Assembly: GCA_900660155.1 (NCBI GenBank)
Contig: CABFPE010000280.1
Coordinates: 680,703 to 744,702, forward strand
Origin: Hofstenia miamia
Lineage: Eukaryota; Xenacoelomorpha; Acoela; Hofsteniidae
Length of the DNA: 64,000 nucleotides
Direction of reading: 5' to 3'
Positions 47,665 to 59,952 of this stretch are shown here, one piece after another. Numbering within the stretch: position 1 is the stretch's first letter; the number at the start of each line of letters is the position of its first letter. Made by a program: the position numbers and the translations under genes. The notes below the pieces were generated by a model, which saw only the letters and a program-made list of their open reading frames with translations, was not told where the DNA came from and ran no database searches.

Positions 47665-49761
47665 TTTTAGTTCAATCATCAGTATGTTGCCAAAAACATT
47701 AGCAAACCACTAAAAATAGAAGGTTTATGTAAAAATTTCAAAGAATTGTTTATTCAATGTAAACCGAAAAACAAACTAATAATATTTAAATGTATCCCGA
47801 ATGAATATTATATTTTCGCCCGGCACAGCCCGCACCCTACTTCCATCCTTGGCTGAGTCAATTAGCTATCTCAAGCCCAAAGACTTTTCTATAAATATGC
47901 CCCTGGGATATATTTGACTATTTCAGTCACATTCATGGCGCCCAACCTCCATGCCGTGCATTCGAACGAACTTGACGTTCGTTTATAGCAAGATCTTCCC
48001 TTTCTCTGTTGGCAACAAATTCTATAGTTATCTGAATGACCTTGATCCGGCGAAGCTGATGATGTTATAGAATACTGATTTTCTTATTTATAATATCCCT
48101 ACTTTGGCTTATGTTGCGTGCCCTTTAGTATCCTTAGTATAATTCGGAGTAAAGTATTGTTGGTACACGAAGTACAAACACGAAATTGTTCTAATACAGG
48201 AAATACACGTGTACACGATATGCTAAAAACGCTAGTGTACAATGTAGTGATGTATTGCCCAGTTTTACCCGACCATATTCTCTAATACGGTGGGTGCGCA
48301 TAATTATTTTCATTCCACATTAGGAGTATCTTAAAAAAGATTTTCTTCAAAGTCATGAATTATATTAAAAAAAAGTTTAAAAAAATTAGCATATAATGAA
48401 TGTGATTTTTATTCGAAATGTTAGTGGAGATTTTTAAGTTGTTTAGTAGTAGCATTGAAAATTATATTGTCGTTTATCGGCAGGTTAAAAAGTTTCGGAT
48501 ACGGGTGAGCACGGATAGTATAATATTTCTTGTCAGGCAGCTGCGGTATTAAAATGCTCTACCCGCACACTGGGGTCATCAGTCAACTCATACAGTTAGA
48601 ATATCGGACCGGATTGAGAATTGATGTTGCGAATTGTGAAATTCAAATATCAAGTTTCTATACATAAGATTATATAATAGATATTACCTGCGGCACGCAT
48701 ATTTTTATCAGGTGTAGGCTGGTACGATTAACCTTTGCATTCTACATTTATATATATAAATATATATATATTCTTCCATTTCGCTTAATAAAATGTTGAC
48801 CTGATTCAACTTGAACTAAGAAGGGTAGTACAACCTAGTAATGGTTAGATATACATGTTAGGAATTTACTTGTTCTTTCGTTTCAAATACATCTATGTTT
48901 CACAGTTATTACTGATTAAATAAAAAGTAGTAAAGTGTGATCAGGGCTTTCAGCCAAACTTAATTTTTATTGTTATTGCTTTAAGGGAGTTACATTGACA
49001 AATGTAAACTGCATAACTTCATAATCTGGTATTATTTATAAATTTTAATCTCTTTAACATAAACTTCTGCCCTTGAAATAGTATCAACAGCTACTTCATG
49101 GAATCTTTGTCACCCTAATCAAGATCAAGATTAATGTCAACTTGACTCTATTCAAATCCATTCACTTTGAAGTTTATTAAAATTGGTTTATGAATGTATG
49201 GTTTAGCTAAGAGATGTGTAGTTACATTCTCACAATAGCCTGTAGTTGTGCGCATGCATTTCAGAAAGAGTAATCAGGTATTAAAACGCTCACATAAATC
49301 TTCATCTAATTGAGCAATCTGTCTAAACTAGTTTCTAGCAATTAACACTTAGTCATGTATTGGCTTTACAGTGCTGTTTACAGTAGACAGATTACCGGTT
49401 ACAAAATGATGTCTAATATAATTAGCGTGTTGGCATAACGAATATAGCTCTGTGCGAAGCTATTAAATACTACCAATTTCGAAAGCATCGCAATATATCA
49501 CTTTTCACTAGTAAAAGTGTCATGTGATCGAATGCCTTATTTTATAATTAATACTAATTGGAAAATTACAGTGATTTACGTACTATGCAACAGTCGCTTA
49601 TTGAGAATTTCAAAACCGATTCAAGAGTTTTTTCCAAAAACCTATGGATCAGCATAATTGGAAAAGTATTCATCCAATTGAAGTTTTTTGCTGTTTTGAA
49701 GTTTAGATGTTTGAATATCATATGAGAATACTGAGGTTTAATTTATTTTTTTTTAATTTAT
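47665..49761. other. AT-rich non-coding stretch
   Basis: A GC-rich patch at 47818-47858 (CGCCCGGCACAGCCCGCACC followed by CTACTTCCATCCTTGG) looks like another hAT-type end in reverse orientation. Its partner was not found. A TA-like run lies near 48749-48770. CGGGTGAGCACGG and CTACCCGCACACTGG near 48504 and 48569 may be worn inverted ends. Confidence 0.4.
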
Positions 49762-50032
49762 CTCACAATCGGAGACGTATTTAGGAGGGCATTATGCAAC
49801 GTCCCCACCTCTTTCGCGTTCTAAAATTGATGTTTTAGTTAGAGAATAAAGTATTTGATTAAAAAAATTTAATGCACTAAGGATTGAATGATGACGTAAA
49901 ATGCATATCAACTACCAATTTTGCAACATTTTGACATTTTTTGTAAGGGTCTGCCATAAAATTGAACACAAAACTTGATTAAAATTGAGATGTTCCCCAT
50001 TCGAAATTTCTGGATACGCTCCTGCCCACAAT
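49762..50032. mobile_element. hAT-type MITE, 255 bp, worn
   Basis: The element spans 49770-50024. The left end CGGAGACGTATTTAG corresponds to the inverted right end CAGGAGCGTATCCAG with a few changes. The flanking octamers CTCACAAT (49762-49769) and CCCACAAT (50025-50032) agree at 7 of 8 bases. This explains away a 92-codon open frame on the minus strand at 49912-50190. Confidence 0.75.
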
Positions 50033-51708
50033 ATCGAAGTTGGTTTGTTTTTGGCGTTTCTCCAACGATTACTCATTTCAAGTATAGATTCCTGTTGGTA
50101 ATTAGGCTTAAGTTTTTCATTCAAATGCCTTGTGTTACTTGTAAGCGATTTATTTCCAAAACTACTGAACAATGCAACACCATTCTTCACTAGAAAATTT
50201 GGAGTAGGCTAACAATGACTGAGCTTCCATTTTTGTGTGATTCCTTTAAAAGAATGTATATGCAGCTCGAAGAACTTGTGACGCACTGAAAATAATAAAA
50301 ATGAAATTTGTAAGTTTAGCGATCAAGTCATTTTGTTGAGGATAAGTGAATATATCAATGAAACTAGAAAGTGTATAATGACCCTGACTGCCAGTGTAAT
50401 GGAGAAAAATTTTAAAAAATCGCACAATTATAATCAATATTCTCATAGTTGGTTAGGAAAGCGATCCAAATTCAATACGTTAACAAGTGAAAATGCAACC
50501 GTAAACAACAATTCTAGCTTCAAATGTCTGCATATGCTTAATAAATTTATTTGAATAGATATATTTGAAGAAATGTGCAGAACCTAAATGTGTCAAAGTT
50601 ATTTGTAATAACATTTGCGGAAAAAACACGCCTTTAATGTAAACTTCATCTTTAGCGAAATTATTTTGAGTGTAAGCTAACGATTTGGTTTACGGTCATG
50701 TTAACGTAAAACACCATTTGTTAACGCGGTTGTTAACGTATTGAATTTGGATCACTTCCCTTATTAATTTTGTATTTAAAAAATTCGATTTTGAGTGCCA
50801 TAATTTCATAATATTTGTGTATTGGGGGACTATATTACTGAGGTTTATATTTGGATACCAAATTTGCGTTAACAGATGGAGACTTGGAGATATTTATATC
50901 ACCTATCATTGTAGTTGGCTCTTTTTCTATTACAAGAACAGTTGAATTTCTGCAGCCTTAGTGAGCAGTTGATATGCATGTGATTGTTTACTTGGTGGGA
51001 TAAATAAATTTTGATGGTATGTGGGTAAAATCAACAATGTGAGTATTTTTAACTGACCGTTGCAGAATTTCAGAAGTTGCATAGAGTTTTGAAGTTTTAG
51101 ATTGATTTAAGATGTTTTTTGAAATGCTCAGTGTGCATAAATAACTGCTTTTTGCTTAATTAGTTCAATTTTCTACTTGCTCCAACATTTATTTTCCAAA
51201 GTTTAATTTATCCATCTTTTTTCATTCGCTAATTAGCTTCATCTAAAATTATCACGCATATTTACATCCACTAATTCATGTTTATCAACAAAAGTTTTAC
51301 ACAGGAATATTTCCGTCTTCCGCTCAAGTTTTAATTCGCTCTCTTTACTTTTTAATCACAGAAAATGTAAAATGTCTTCTAGACATACAAATTTTGTGCA
51401 TATTCATTTAAAATTAACTATTTATGTTCAAATGTTGTATCATTTATTGGATAAACAATATATATCTGCTAAGTTATAAAGAATTATGGTAGTATATTTT
51501 TGGGTTCTGCGTGACCAAAATTTTATTGGTCCCAGTCATGCATTAGTCCGAGTGCTACTGATATATTTATTCCTAGTCACATGATTACACAGAAACGAAA
51601 AACTAATTGTTGCATTTGCAGGTTTTAACTGGTCCAAGTTACATTTTGTAGGTTTTATGCGACTTTTGAAAATTTCGACCTGCGCTAATCTCTGATTGAC
51701 TTCTTATA
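50033..51708. other. AT-rich non-coding stretch
   Basis: Overlapping short frames near 50246-50554 on both strands have no recognisable domain. I see no element borders. Confidence 0.5.
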
Positions 51709-52069
51709 ATTATAACCAGACTTGTCAACGAGCCGCATTTCCAAGCTCGGCTCGGCTCTTTTAAATTTTGTGTAAGTTCAGCTCGGCTCGCCACATAAAA
51801 TCTTTGAATGAGGCTCGTTTTAGCTCGCTATTTTTTAAAAAATATTGTGCTCAAAGAATTTTTTACATAGCTCTTCCTATTATTTAATAAACATTTCTTA
51901 AATAAGATTATGGGAAAGGCATACTGACTGCAAAAAATAAGAAAAATCTCCATAATCAAATTAACAAGCAGAACTATAAACTTGCTTTGCCTAAAATAGG
52001 CTCGTTTTGGGCTCGTTGTATATCAAATACTGTGCTCAAGCTCGGCTCATTAACAAGTCTGATTATAAC
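51709..52069. mobile_element. hAT-type MITE, 345 bp, with perfect 8-bp target duplication
   Basis: The element spans 51717-52061. It begins CAGACTTGTCAACGAGCCG, and the right end read inverted is CAGACTTGTTAATGAGCCG, 17 of 19 identical. ATTATAAC precedes it (51709-51716) and follows it (52062-52069), a perfect 8-bp duplication. GCTCGGCTCG words cluster near both ends. It is non-coding. Confidence 0.95.
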
Positions 52070-52329
52070 TAATCACGACAAAGGTTGTCTGAAAATGATT
52101 TTCAAGAATTTTCATATGTAAACTTTGGAAACTTAATAATCGATTGGATTATTCATTATGTGTTTGTTTATTTGAGTCAACATTGACTGTGTTATAGGGC
52201 TGCATTTTAGGCATTGAGTTGGATATTTCTTGTAATAAATGTGATGTCATCTTTAATAGAGGTATCTGAGAAATCTATTGTGTAACACTTAGTGAATTCT
52301 TAGACTAACTTCATTTAATTGTGATAATG

Positions 52330-52720
52330 GAAGGCTATTGATGAGGCATTGAGACAAACGCCATTGGATAACGACTTTTGAATTAAGTGATTGTTTTTCA
52401 ATGGAATTCAATCTCTTTGGGTAAAGTGTCCGTGTTATTTTTAATGAGAATGTAATTGATCGCTGAAGGGCTACAAATACTGGTTAAACGGAGACACCGC
52501 CCTCGTCAACCTTAATTGCGCTCTACCCCATGCCAAGATTTGAATTTTGCAAACAAATATACACTGCTGAGTTATTGTTTGCTGTGATCTTTTGATTTGT
52601 TGGAGTACAAGGGGATCATGTCGCCTTCCAATTGGCTCAATCACAAGACAACGATGGGAACATTTTGTCGAATGATAAAACACCATTAAACATTGCTGGA
52701 AAGCGATTTTCACCTACGAA
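52330..52720. promoter_or_regulatory. Possible regulatory island
   Basis: A GC-richer stretch contains GCCATTGGATAACG, CCTTAATTGCGC, TTATTGTTTGCTG (forkhead-like), CTTTTGATTTG (TCF/LEF-like) and CCAATTGGC. An 80-codon open frame on the minus strand at 52471-52713 has no recognisable domain. A role is inferred from composition only. Confidence 0.22.
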
Positions 52721-52986
52721 AATTTATTATAAGTTAGTAGAATTCAGCTTTCATTCTTTCTTGTTTATATAAACCAGTTTTGAATTTTTAAATTCATTAC
52801 CGATTGCATAAATAAAACTTTAAATTTAATCTAGTTTATTTATTGGTAATTAACGGTAACAAAGTAATTTAATTGCAAACGTAATATTTTTTTTTATAAA
52901 AATAATGCTAGAAACAAGCTTACTCTTTACCTTAAATAAAAAACATTAATTGTTGTGCATCCGTTTTGAAATCTTACCGAATGAAA

Positions 52987-55491
52987 GGCTTAAAAGTCTT
53001 AAACCCCCATCAAGTTCTTTCCTTTTTTATTATGTATTTGCTTCTGAACAGTAACAACATGTCTTCCAAAGTTGAACAAATTTTACAATATTGTTCCATT
53101 GATGTTCTAAAGAAATCATTTAAATTCTCAACTTTTCTCTTTTTTATTTTCTAGGCTTAAAAGTCTTAAACCCCCATCAAGTTCTTTCCTTTTTTATTAT
53201 GTATTTGCTTCTGAACAGTAACAACATGTCTTCCAAAGTTGAACAAATTTTACAATATTGTTCCATTGATGTTCTAAAGAAATCATTTAAATTCTCAACT
53301 TTTCTCTTTTTTATTTTCTAGGCTTAAAAGTCTTAAACCCCCATCAAGTTCTTTCCTTTTTTATTATGTATTTGCTTCTGAACAGTAACAACATGTCTTC
53401 CAAAGTTGAACAAATTTTACAATATTGTTCCATTGATGTTCTAAAGAAATCATTTAAATTCTCAACTTTTCTCTTTTTTATTTTCTAGGCTTAAAAGTCT
53501 TAAACCCCCATCAAGTTCTTTCCTTTTTTATTATGTATTTGCTTCTGAACAGTAACAACATGTCTTCCAAAGTTGAACAAATTTTACAATATTGTTCCAT
53601 TGATGTTCTAAAGAAATCATTTAAATTCTCAACTTTTCTCTTTTTTATTTTCTAGGCTTAAAAGTCTTAAACCCCCATCAAGTTCTTTCCTTTTTTATTA
53701 TGTATTTGCTTCTGAACAGTAACAACATGTCTTCCAAAGTTGAACAAATTTTACAATATTGTTCCATTGATGTTCTAAAGAAATCATTTAAATTCTCAAC
53801 TTTTCTCTTTTTTATTTTCTAGGCTTAAAAGTCTTAAACCCCCATCAAGTTCTTTCCTTTTTTATTATGTATTTGCTTCTGAACAGTAACAACATGTCTT
53901 CCAAAGTTGAACAAATTTTACAATATTGTTCCATTGATGTTCTAAAGAAATCATTTAAATTCTCAACTTTTCTCTTTTTTATTTTCTAGGCTTAAAAGTC
54001 TTAAACCCCCATCAAGTTCTTTCCTTTTTTATTATGTATTTGCTTCTGAACAGTAACAACATGTCTTCCAAAGTTGAACAAATTTTACAATATTGTTCCA
54101 TTGATGTTCTAAAGAAATCATTTAAATTCTCAACTTTTCTCTTTTTTATTTTCTAGGCTTAAAAGTCTTAAACCCCCATCAAGTTCTTTCCTTTTTTATT
54201 ATGTATTTGCTTCTGAACAGTAACAACATGTCTTCCAAAGTTGAACAAATTTTACAATATTGTTCCATTGATGTTCTAAAGAAATCATTTAAATTCTCAA
54301 CTTTTCTCTTTTTTATTTTCTAGGCTTAAAAGTCTTAAACCCCCATCAAGTTCTTTCCTTTTTTATTATGTATTTGCTTCTGAACAGTAACAACATGTCT
54401 TCCAAAGTTGAACAAATTTTACAATATTGTTCCATTGATGTTCTAAAGAAATCATTTAAATTCTCAACTTTTCTCTTTTTTATTTTCTAGGCTTAAAAGT
54501 CTTAAACCCCCATCAAGTTCTTTCCTTTTTTATTATGTATTTGCTTCTGAACAGTAACAACATGTCTTCCAAAGTTGAACAAATTTTACAATATTGTTCC
54601 ATTGATGTTCTAAAGAAATCATTTAAATTCTCAACTTTTCTCTTTTTTATTTTCTAGGCTTAAAAGTCTTAAACCCCCATCAAGTTCTTTCCTTTTTTAT
54701 TATGTATTTGCTTCTGAACAGTAACAACATGTCTTCCAAAGTTGAACAAATTTTACAATATTGTTCCATTGATGTTCTAAAGAAATCATTTAAATTCTCA
54801 ACTTTTCTCTTTTTTATTTTCTAGGCTTAAAAGTCTTAAACCCCCATCAAGTTCTTTCCTTTTTTATTATGTATTTGCTTCTGAACAGTAACAACATGTC
54901 TTCCAAAGTTGAACAAATTTTACAATATTGTTCCATTGATGTTCTAAAGAAATCATTTAAATTCTCAACTTTTCTCTTTTTTATTTTCTAGGCTTAAAAG
55001 TCTTAAACCCCCATCAAGTTCTTTCCTTTTTTATTATGTATTTGCTTCTGAACAGTAACAACATGTCTTCCAAAGTTGAACAAATTTTACAATATTGTTC
55101 CATTGATGTTCTAAAGAAATCATTTAAATTCTCAACTTTTCTCTTTTTTATTTTCTAGGCTTAAAAGTCTTAAACCCCCATCAAGTTCTTTCCTTTTTTA
55201 TTATGTATTTGCTTCTGAACAGTAACAACATGTCTTCCAAAGTTGAACAAATTTTACAATATTGTTCCATTGATGTTCTAAAGAAATCATTTAAATTCTC
55301 AACTTTTCTCTTTTTTATTTTCTAGGCTTAAAAGTCTTAAACCCCCATCAAGTTCTTTCCTTTTTTATTATGTATTTGCTTCTGAACAGTAACAACATGT
55401 CTTCCAAAGTTGAACAAATTTTACAATATTGTTCCATTGATGTTCTAAAGAAATCATTTAAATTCTCAACTTTTCTCTTTTTTATTTTCTA
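52987..55491 (+). repeat. Satellite array A: 15 units of 167 bp
   Basis: The unit starts GGCTTAAAAGTCTTAAACCC and ends CTCTTTTTTATTTTCTA. Starts at 52987, 53154 and 53321 set the period at 167, and 15 complete units end exactly at 55491. Units look identical by eye. 167 is not a multiple of three, so the array is not coding. Each unit joint CTTTTCTCTTTTTTATTTTC-TAG|G resembles a splice acceptor. The same unit forms the inverted array at 62276-64000. Confidence 0.97.
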
Positions 55492-55513
55492 TATATATAT
55501 ATATATATATATA
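55491..55513. repeat. TA microsatellite between array A and PLE
   Basis: A TA run of about 23 bases replaces the start of what would be the 16th unit and abuts the PLE 3' tail (AACCGGTTTTGATTTG, inverted). Its mirror is at 62252-62277. Confidence 0.95.
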
Positions 55514-57285
55514 AACCGGTTTTGATTTGAAAATCATCATCAGAGTACAAAAGTCGTGGGAATAATATTTACAATATACTATACTTAATGATGTTTAAAT
55601 ATTCATGCACTTAAAGTATATTTAATATGCTCCCATTACTTTGTTGCTTGTTCAATAATTGAACTTTGTTATGGTTCTTAATTATTAAAGTTTCTGCAAA
55701 CTTTGTATTGGTTGTTGTAATTATTATATTAAAATGGTTATTTTTAGCATGATGTTGATGCATTTATGTTTATGACATTTGATGACCTCATAGATTTTCA
55801 TTGATCCTAGTTACAAAATGGCGCATAGTTTCCCCGACGTAAGAAATATTGCATTATTCACAATTATATTTATAGATAAGTGAGGAAACTAGCATTTTTC
55901 GATAGGATCTTTGTTCTTAAAAATGTCTGACGTTTTCTTTGATTTGCAAAATTGGTGTTAACTTAGTAAATTTTAATCGTGTTTTAATGATGTTAATCCA
56001 TGCTTTTAAGAGATTTTGATGATCTTCAATATATGATATTTTCCAATATATTGGCAATTTATCGTCGTCATTTACTTGGTTACATTCAATAGACTTTGAA
56101 GTGAGAGCTTGTCAACAATATTCTTAATCCATTTATGTGGATTTTTTTCTAAGATTTCATATAATTCAGTTATTGATTCAATTGTTATTATAATTTGAAG
56201 AACTTTTAATAATTCGATTTAATAAGCACTGACTTGTGTTTATCTTGTACTTTGTGTCTTAAAAAGATTGATAGGGAATGTGTAAAGTAGTATTTGATGG
56301 CTTGCGATACATTTTGTTTCATAGTGGTGTTGGTTCAAAGTTTTTGTTACATCTAGAATATTTAGATTGTGATTTTGTTCTTCTTCTATTGTAAGTTGTA
56401 TTTCAGGTAGGCATCCATTTAAAAATTTCATAAAATTTTCTACATTTTCTTTATCTTCAAACATAGCAAATGTCATCAATGTATTTGTAGTATACCAGTG
56501 GTTTATTAATTTTGAATATTTTAATTTCTTTAAAAATATATTTTACACTGAAACATGCTATGTTTAACAATTTCCTTAACACATTCACGCGCGCCTTAGC
56601 TTTTCATGCTGGTCCAATTAGCACGAACGGTTATAGCCGTCCAAATTTAAATGTGAAAAAGAAACAAGGTACTTGAAGAGCTGTAATTGCTAAGTGTTAT
56701 TACATAGGAGTAAATAAGAAATGACCCTTTAGTGCCAATTTTGCTCTAATGTATGACTGTTTTGGACAAGCTATTAATGTTAAAAACACTTTCTATTAGA
56801 GAAGATATGGATGCTGTGATCAGTGATTTGAGAGGTTGTGCATTTTGTGCAAATTCAACATGACGGCTATAGCCGTCAGCGAGGGTGAATGTAATAAAGT
56901 TGTATGGGATATGGAAATGTCATGTTCTGGTATTAAATTCAAGATGTGATCAATTGCATCTTCACAGGAATGTTTGTAAAAAGTGATTTTGCATCAAAAC
57001 TTACCATGTAATTACTTTTATCACGTATGTTTTCGAAATCATTCTCTAGCTTATTGAGAAAATCAAAAGTATCTATTAAATAGTAGTTTGATGGAATGTA
57101 GTTTTTCATTAACTTATCTAACAATTTCGAAAGTTTATAAATAGGGGAATTAATCATAGATAGAATAGATCTCAATGGTGGATCTTTATTGTCTTTATGA
57201 ATTTTAGGAAGTTCATAAATCCGACTTGGTTGGCATCCAATACTATGAATTTACTTATATAAAATTTCCGATAATTCTTTTTTTT
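55514..57285 (-). mobile_element. PLE fragment A (RT to 3' tail), broken
   Basis: Minus-strand reading gives the Penelope-type reverse transcriptase: IYELPKIHKD-like start, RSILSMINSPIYKLSKLLDK, motif A FDAKSLFTNIPV, and past an inserted MITE the YIDD motif C. It is followed by the linker (CLPEIQLTIEEEQNHNLNIL), a GIY-YIG endonuclease (CNISYVGETMRHFVTRINE) and the family 3' tail next to TA. The 5' end is truncated within the RT. It is broken in several places. It is the mirror of fragment D (60482-62251). Confidence 0.9.
56577..56894. mobile_element. 312-bp MITE nested in PLE fragment A
   Basis: An insert at 56580-56891 interrupts the PLE reverse transcriptase between motif A and YIDD. It is bounded by TTA (left) and TAA (right) when read on this strand, giving a 3-bp TTA duplication in PLE orientation, which suggests a PIF/Harbinger-type element. 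Its ends share an inverted CATTCAC word. It carries the 16-bp palindrome GACGGCTATAGCCGTC and a near copy at the other end. The identical insert lies at 60876-61187. Confidence 0.7.
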
Positions 57286-58160
57286 GTGAAATACAATAGA
57301 ACAAAATCGGAATCTAAATTTTTTAGACGTAACAATAATGTTGAACCAAAACCAATATATAACAAAGACGTATCGCTTTATCCATTCCTTATCAAACTTT
57401 TTGGGAGTCAAGTACAAGATAAACACAATTTGTGCTTATTAAATCGAATTATTAAAATTACCTTTAAACTATAATAACATAATTGAATTAATAACTGAAT
57501 TATATGAAATATTAGAAAAGACCGACTATCCACATAAATTGATTAAGAATATTGACAACCTCTCACTTCAAAGTCTATTGAATGTAACCAAGTAAAAGAC
57601 AAAGATAAAATACCAATATATTGGAAAATATCATATATTGAAGATCATCAAAATCTCTTAAAAGCATGGATTAACATCATTAAAACACGATTAAAATTTA
57701 CTAAGTTAACACCAATTTTGCAAATCAAAGAAAACGTCAGACATTTTTAGAACAAAGATCCTATCGAAAAATGCTAGTTTCCTCACTTGTTTATAAATGC
57801 AATTGTGAATAATGCAATATTTCTTACGTCGGGGAAACTATGCGCCATTTTGTAACTAGGATCAATGAACATCTATGAGGTCATCAAATGTCAGAAATAT
57901 ATATGCATCTACATCATTCTAAAAATAACAATTTTAATATAATAATGACAACAACCAATACAAAGTTTGCAGAAACTTTAATAATTAAGAACCATAACAA
58001 AGTTCAATTATTGAACAAGCAACAAAGTAATGTGAGCATATTAAATATACTTTAAGCGCATGAATATTTAAACATCATCAAATTTTAGTGTCGTATATTG
58101 TAAATATTATTCTTACAAATTTTGTATTCTGATGATGATTTTCGAATCGAAACCGGTTAA
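57286..58160 (+). mobile_element. PLE fragment B (linker to 3' tail), broken
   Basis: It starts after the RT at the FLDVT-like linker (KFFRRNNNVEP in one frame) and runs through ITELYEILEK and LSLQSLLNVTK, the GIY-YIG region (CNISYVGETMRHFVTRINEH, about 57800-57875) and the tail CTGATGATGATTTTCGAATC with GAAACCGG at 58129-58156. It sits head-to-head with fragment A. It is truncated and broken. It mirrors fragment C across the gap. Confidence 0.85.
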
Positions 58161-58198
58161 AATTATATTGAGCGCAATAGTGTACACACACACAAATA

Positions 58199-58765
58199 TA
58201 CAGCCTTGTGCATAATAGTTCGGACTAATTAAATAATTCCAATTTTAAGCGACCATATAGCCCATATTTGTTTAAAATTCAGGTGAATTGTGGATTCATG
58301 CACAAAATATCCATCTATCCAATCTACTTCCAACTGCTTCAACGTCCAACGCGGACAAACTCTGGAAAGACGGGCTAAATTTCCTTGGGAACCGCTCGTT
58401 GTTTTAGAAGAGCGCCCTAGTTTTGCTAATGGCCCAATTTGACCGGTTCTTTTATAATGTGAAATAATTGAAGATACCGTTTGCTTTGACAATTGAAGAA
58501 ATTTGCAAATTTTTTTCTGTGGAATTTTTTCCAGGAATTTTGAAACTAATTTTTCGTATTTCGAAGCAAATAATTTTACCAAGCATTTTGCAGTGAATAA
58601 TGAAATAAGTGCTCAGCAATTGCCAAAAATGTTAAGCTTAGACCTAAATGCTAACCAGTACATTCTGAAATTAAGCATTCAAACTTTCAAATTACCAGTA
58701 ACAACAAAGAGAGAACTACGTTCATGTGAAAAACATTAGTCCGAACTATTATGCACAAGGCTTTA
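58199..58765 (-). mobile_element. Tc1/mariner-type element, 563 bp, internally deleted
   Basis: The element spans 58201-58763 between TA dinucleotides. The inverted ends share 28 perfect bases beginning AGCCTTGTGCATAATAG, with only the terminal base differing. A 117-codon minus-strand frame from 58582 keeps the transposase N-terminus: a helix-turn-helix (KYEKLVSKFLEKIPQKKICK, LQLSKQTVSSIISHYKRTGQ) and the LGRSSKTT linker, then WTLKQLEVDW. The DDE catalytic part is absent, so it can only move in trans. It lies at the centre of the large inverted repeat. Confidence 0.92.
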
Positions 58766-58952
58766 TATATATATATATTCATAAGTTCAACACACTTATT
58801 ATTTTTCTTGAAATAAAAGAACAATTATTGGAAAACAATTGAAAGGATGTTTTTATAATAATCTAAATCAGGAGTCCTTTACCTAGTTATTATGTATTTA
58901 TTCCTCAATAAATTAATAATAATAAAATAGGTATTTATACAAAATTTAGATC

Positions 58953-59952
58953 NNNNNNNNNNNNNNNNNNNNNNNNNNNNNNNNNNNNNNNNNNNNNNNN
59001 NNNNNNNNNNNNNNNNNNNNNNNNNNNNNNNNNNNNNNNNNNNNNNNNNNNNNNNNNNNNNNNNNNNNNNNNNNNNNNNNNNNNNNNNNNNNNNNNNNNN
59101 NNNNNNNNNNNNNNNNNNNNNNNNNNNNNNNNNNNNNNNNNNNNNNNNNNNNNNNNNNNNNNNNNNNNNNNNNNNNNNNNNNNNNNNNNNNNNNNNNNNN
59201 NNNNNNNNNNNNNNNNNNNNNNNNNNNNNNNNNNNNNNNNNNNNNNNNNNNNNNNNNNNNNNNNNNNNNNNNNNNNNNNNNNNNNNNNNNNNNNNNNNNN
59301 NNNNNNNNNNNNNNNNNNNNNNNNNNNNNNNNNNNNNNNNNNNNNNNNNNNNNNNNNNNNNNNNNNNNNNNNNNNNNNNNNNNNNNNNNNNNNNNNNNNN
59401 NNNNNNNNNNNNNNNNNNNNNNNNNNNNNNNNNNNNNNNNNNNNNNNNNNNNNNNNNNNNNNNNNNNNNNNNNNNNNNNNNNNNNNNNNNNNNNNNNNNN
59501 NNNNNNNNNNNNNNNNNNNNNNNNNNNNNNNNNNNNNNNNNNNNNNNNNNNNNNNNNNNNNNNNNNNNNNNNNNNNNNNNNNNNNNNNNNNNNNNNNNNN
59601 NNNNNNNNNNNNNNNNNNNNNNNNNNNNNNNNNNNNNNNNNNNNNNNNNNNNNNNNNNNNNNNNNNNNNNNNNNNNNNNNNNNNNNNNNNNNNNNNNNNN
59701 NNNNNNNNNNNNNNNNNNNNNNNNNNNNNNNNNNNNNNNNNNNNNNNNNNNNNNNNNNNNNNNNNNNNNNNNNNNNNNNNNNNNNNNNNNNNNNNNNNNN
59801 NNNNNNNNNNNNNNNNNNNNNNNNNNNNNNNNNNNNNNNNNNNNNNNNNNNNNNNNNNNNNNNNNNNNNNNNNNNNNNNNNNNNNNNNNNNNNNNNNNNN
59901 NNNNNNNNNNNNNNNNNNNNNNNNNNNNNNNNNNNNNNNNNNNNNNNNNNNN
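58953..59952. other. Assembly gap of exactly 1000 N
   Basis: A round 1000-N run usually means a gap of unknown size. It falls where the two arms of the inverted repeat would meet, so the true centre is missing. Open frames drawn through it are artefacts. Confidence 0.98.

Noticed and set aside
49912-50190. 92-codon minus-strand open frame
   Set aside because: Most of it lies inside a hAT-type MITE with 7-of-8 target duplication and crosses its border.
52966-53154. 62-codon frame entering the first satellite unit
   Set aside because: The 167-bp unit is not a multiple of three, the frame shifts in each unit, and stops follow at once. It is not coding.
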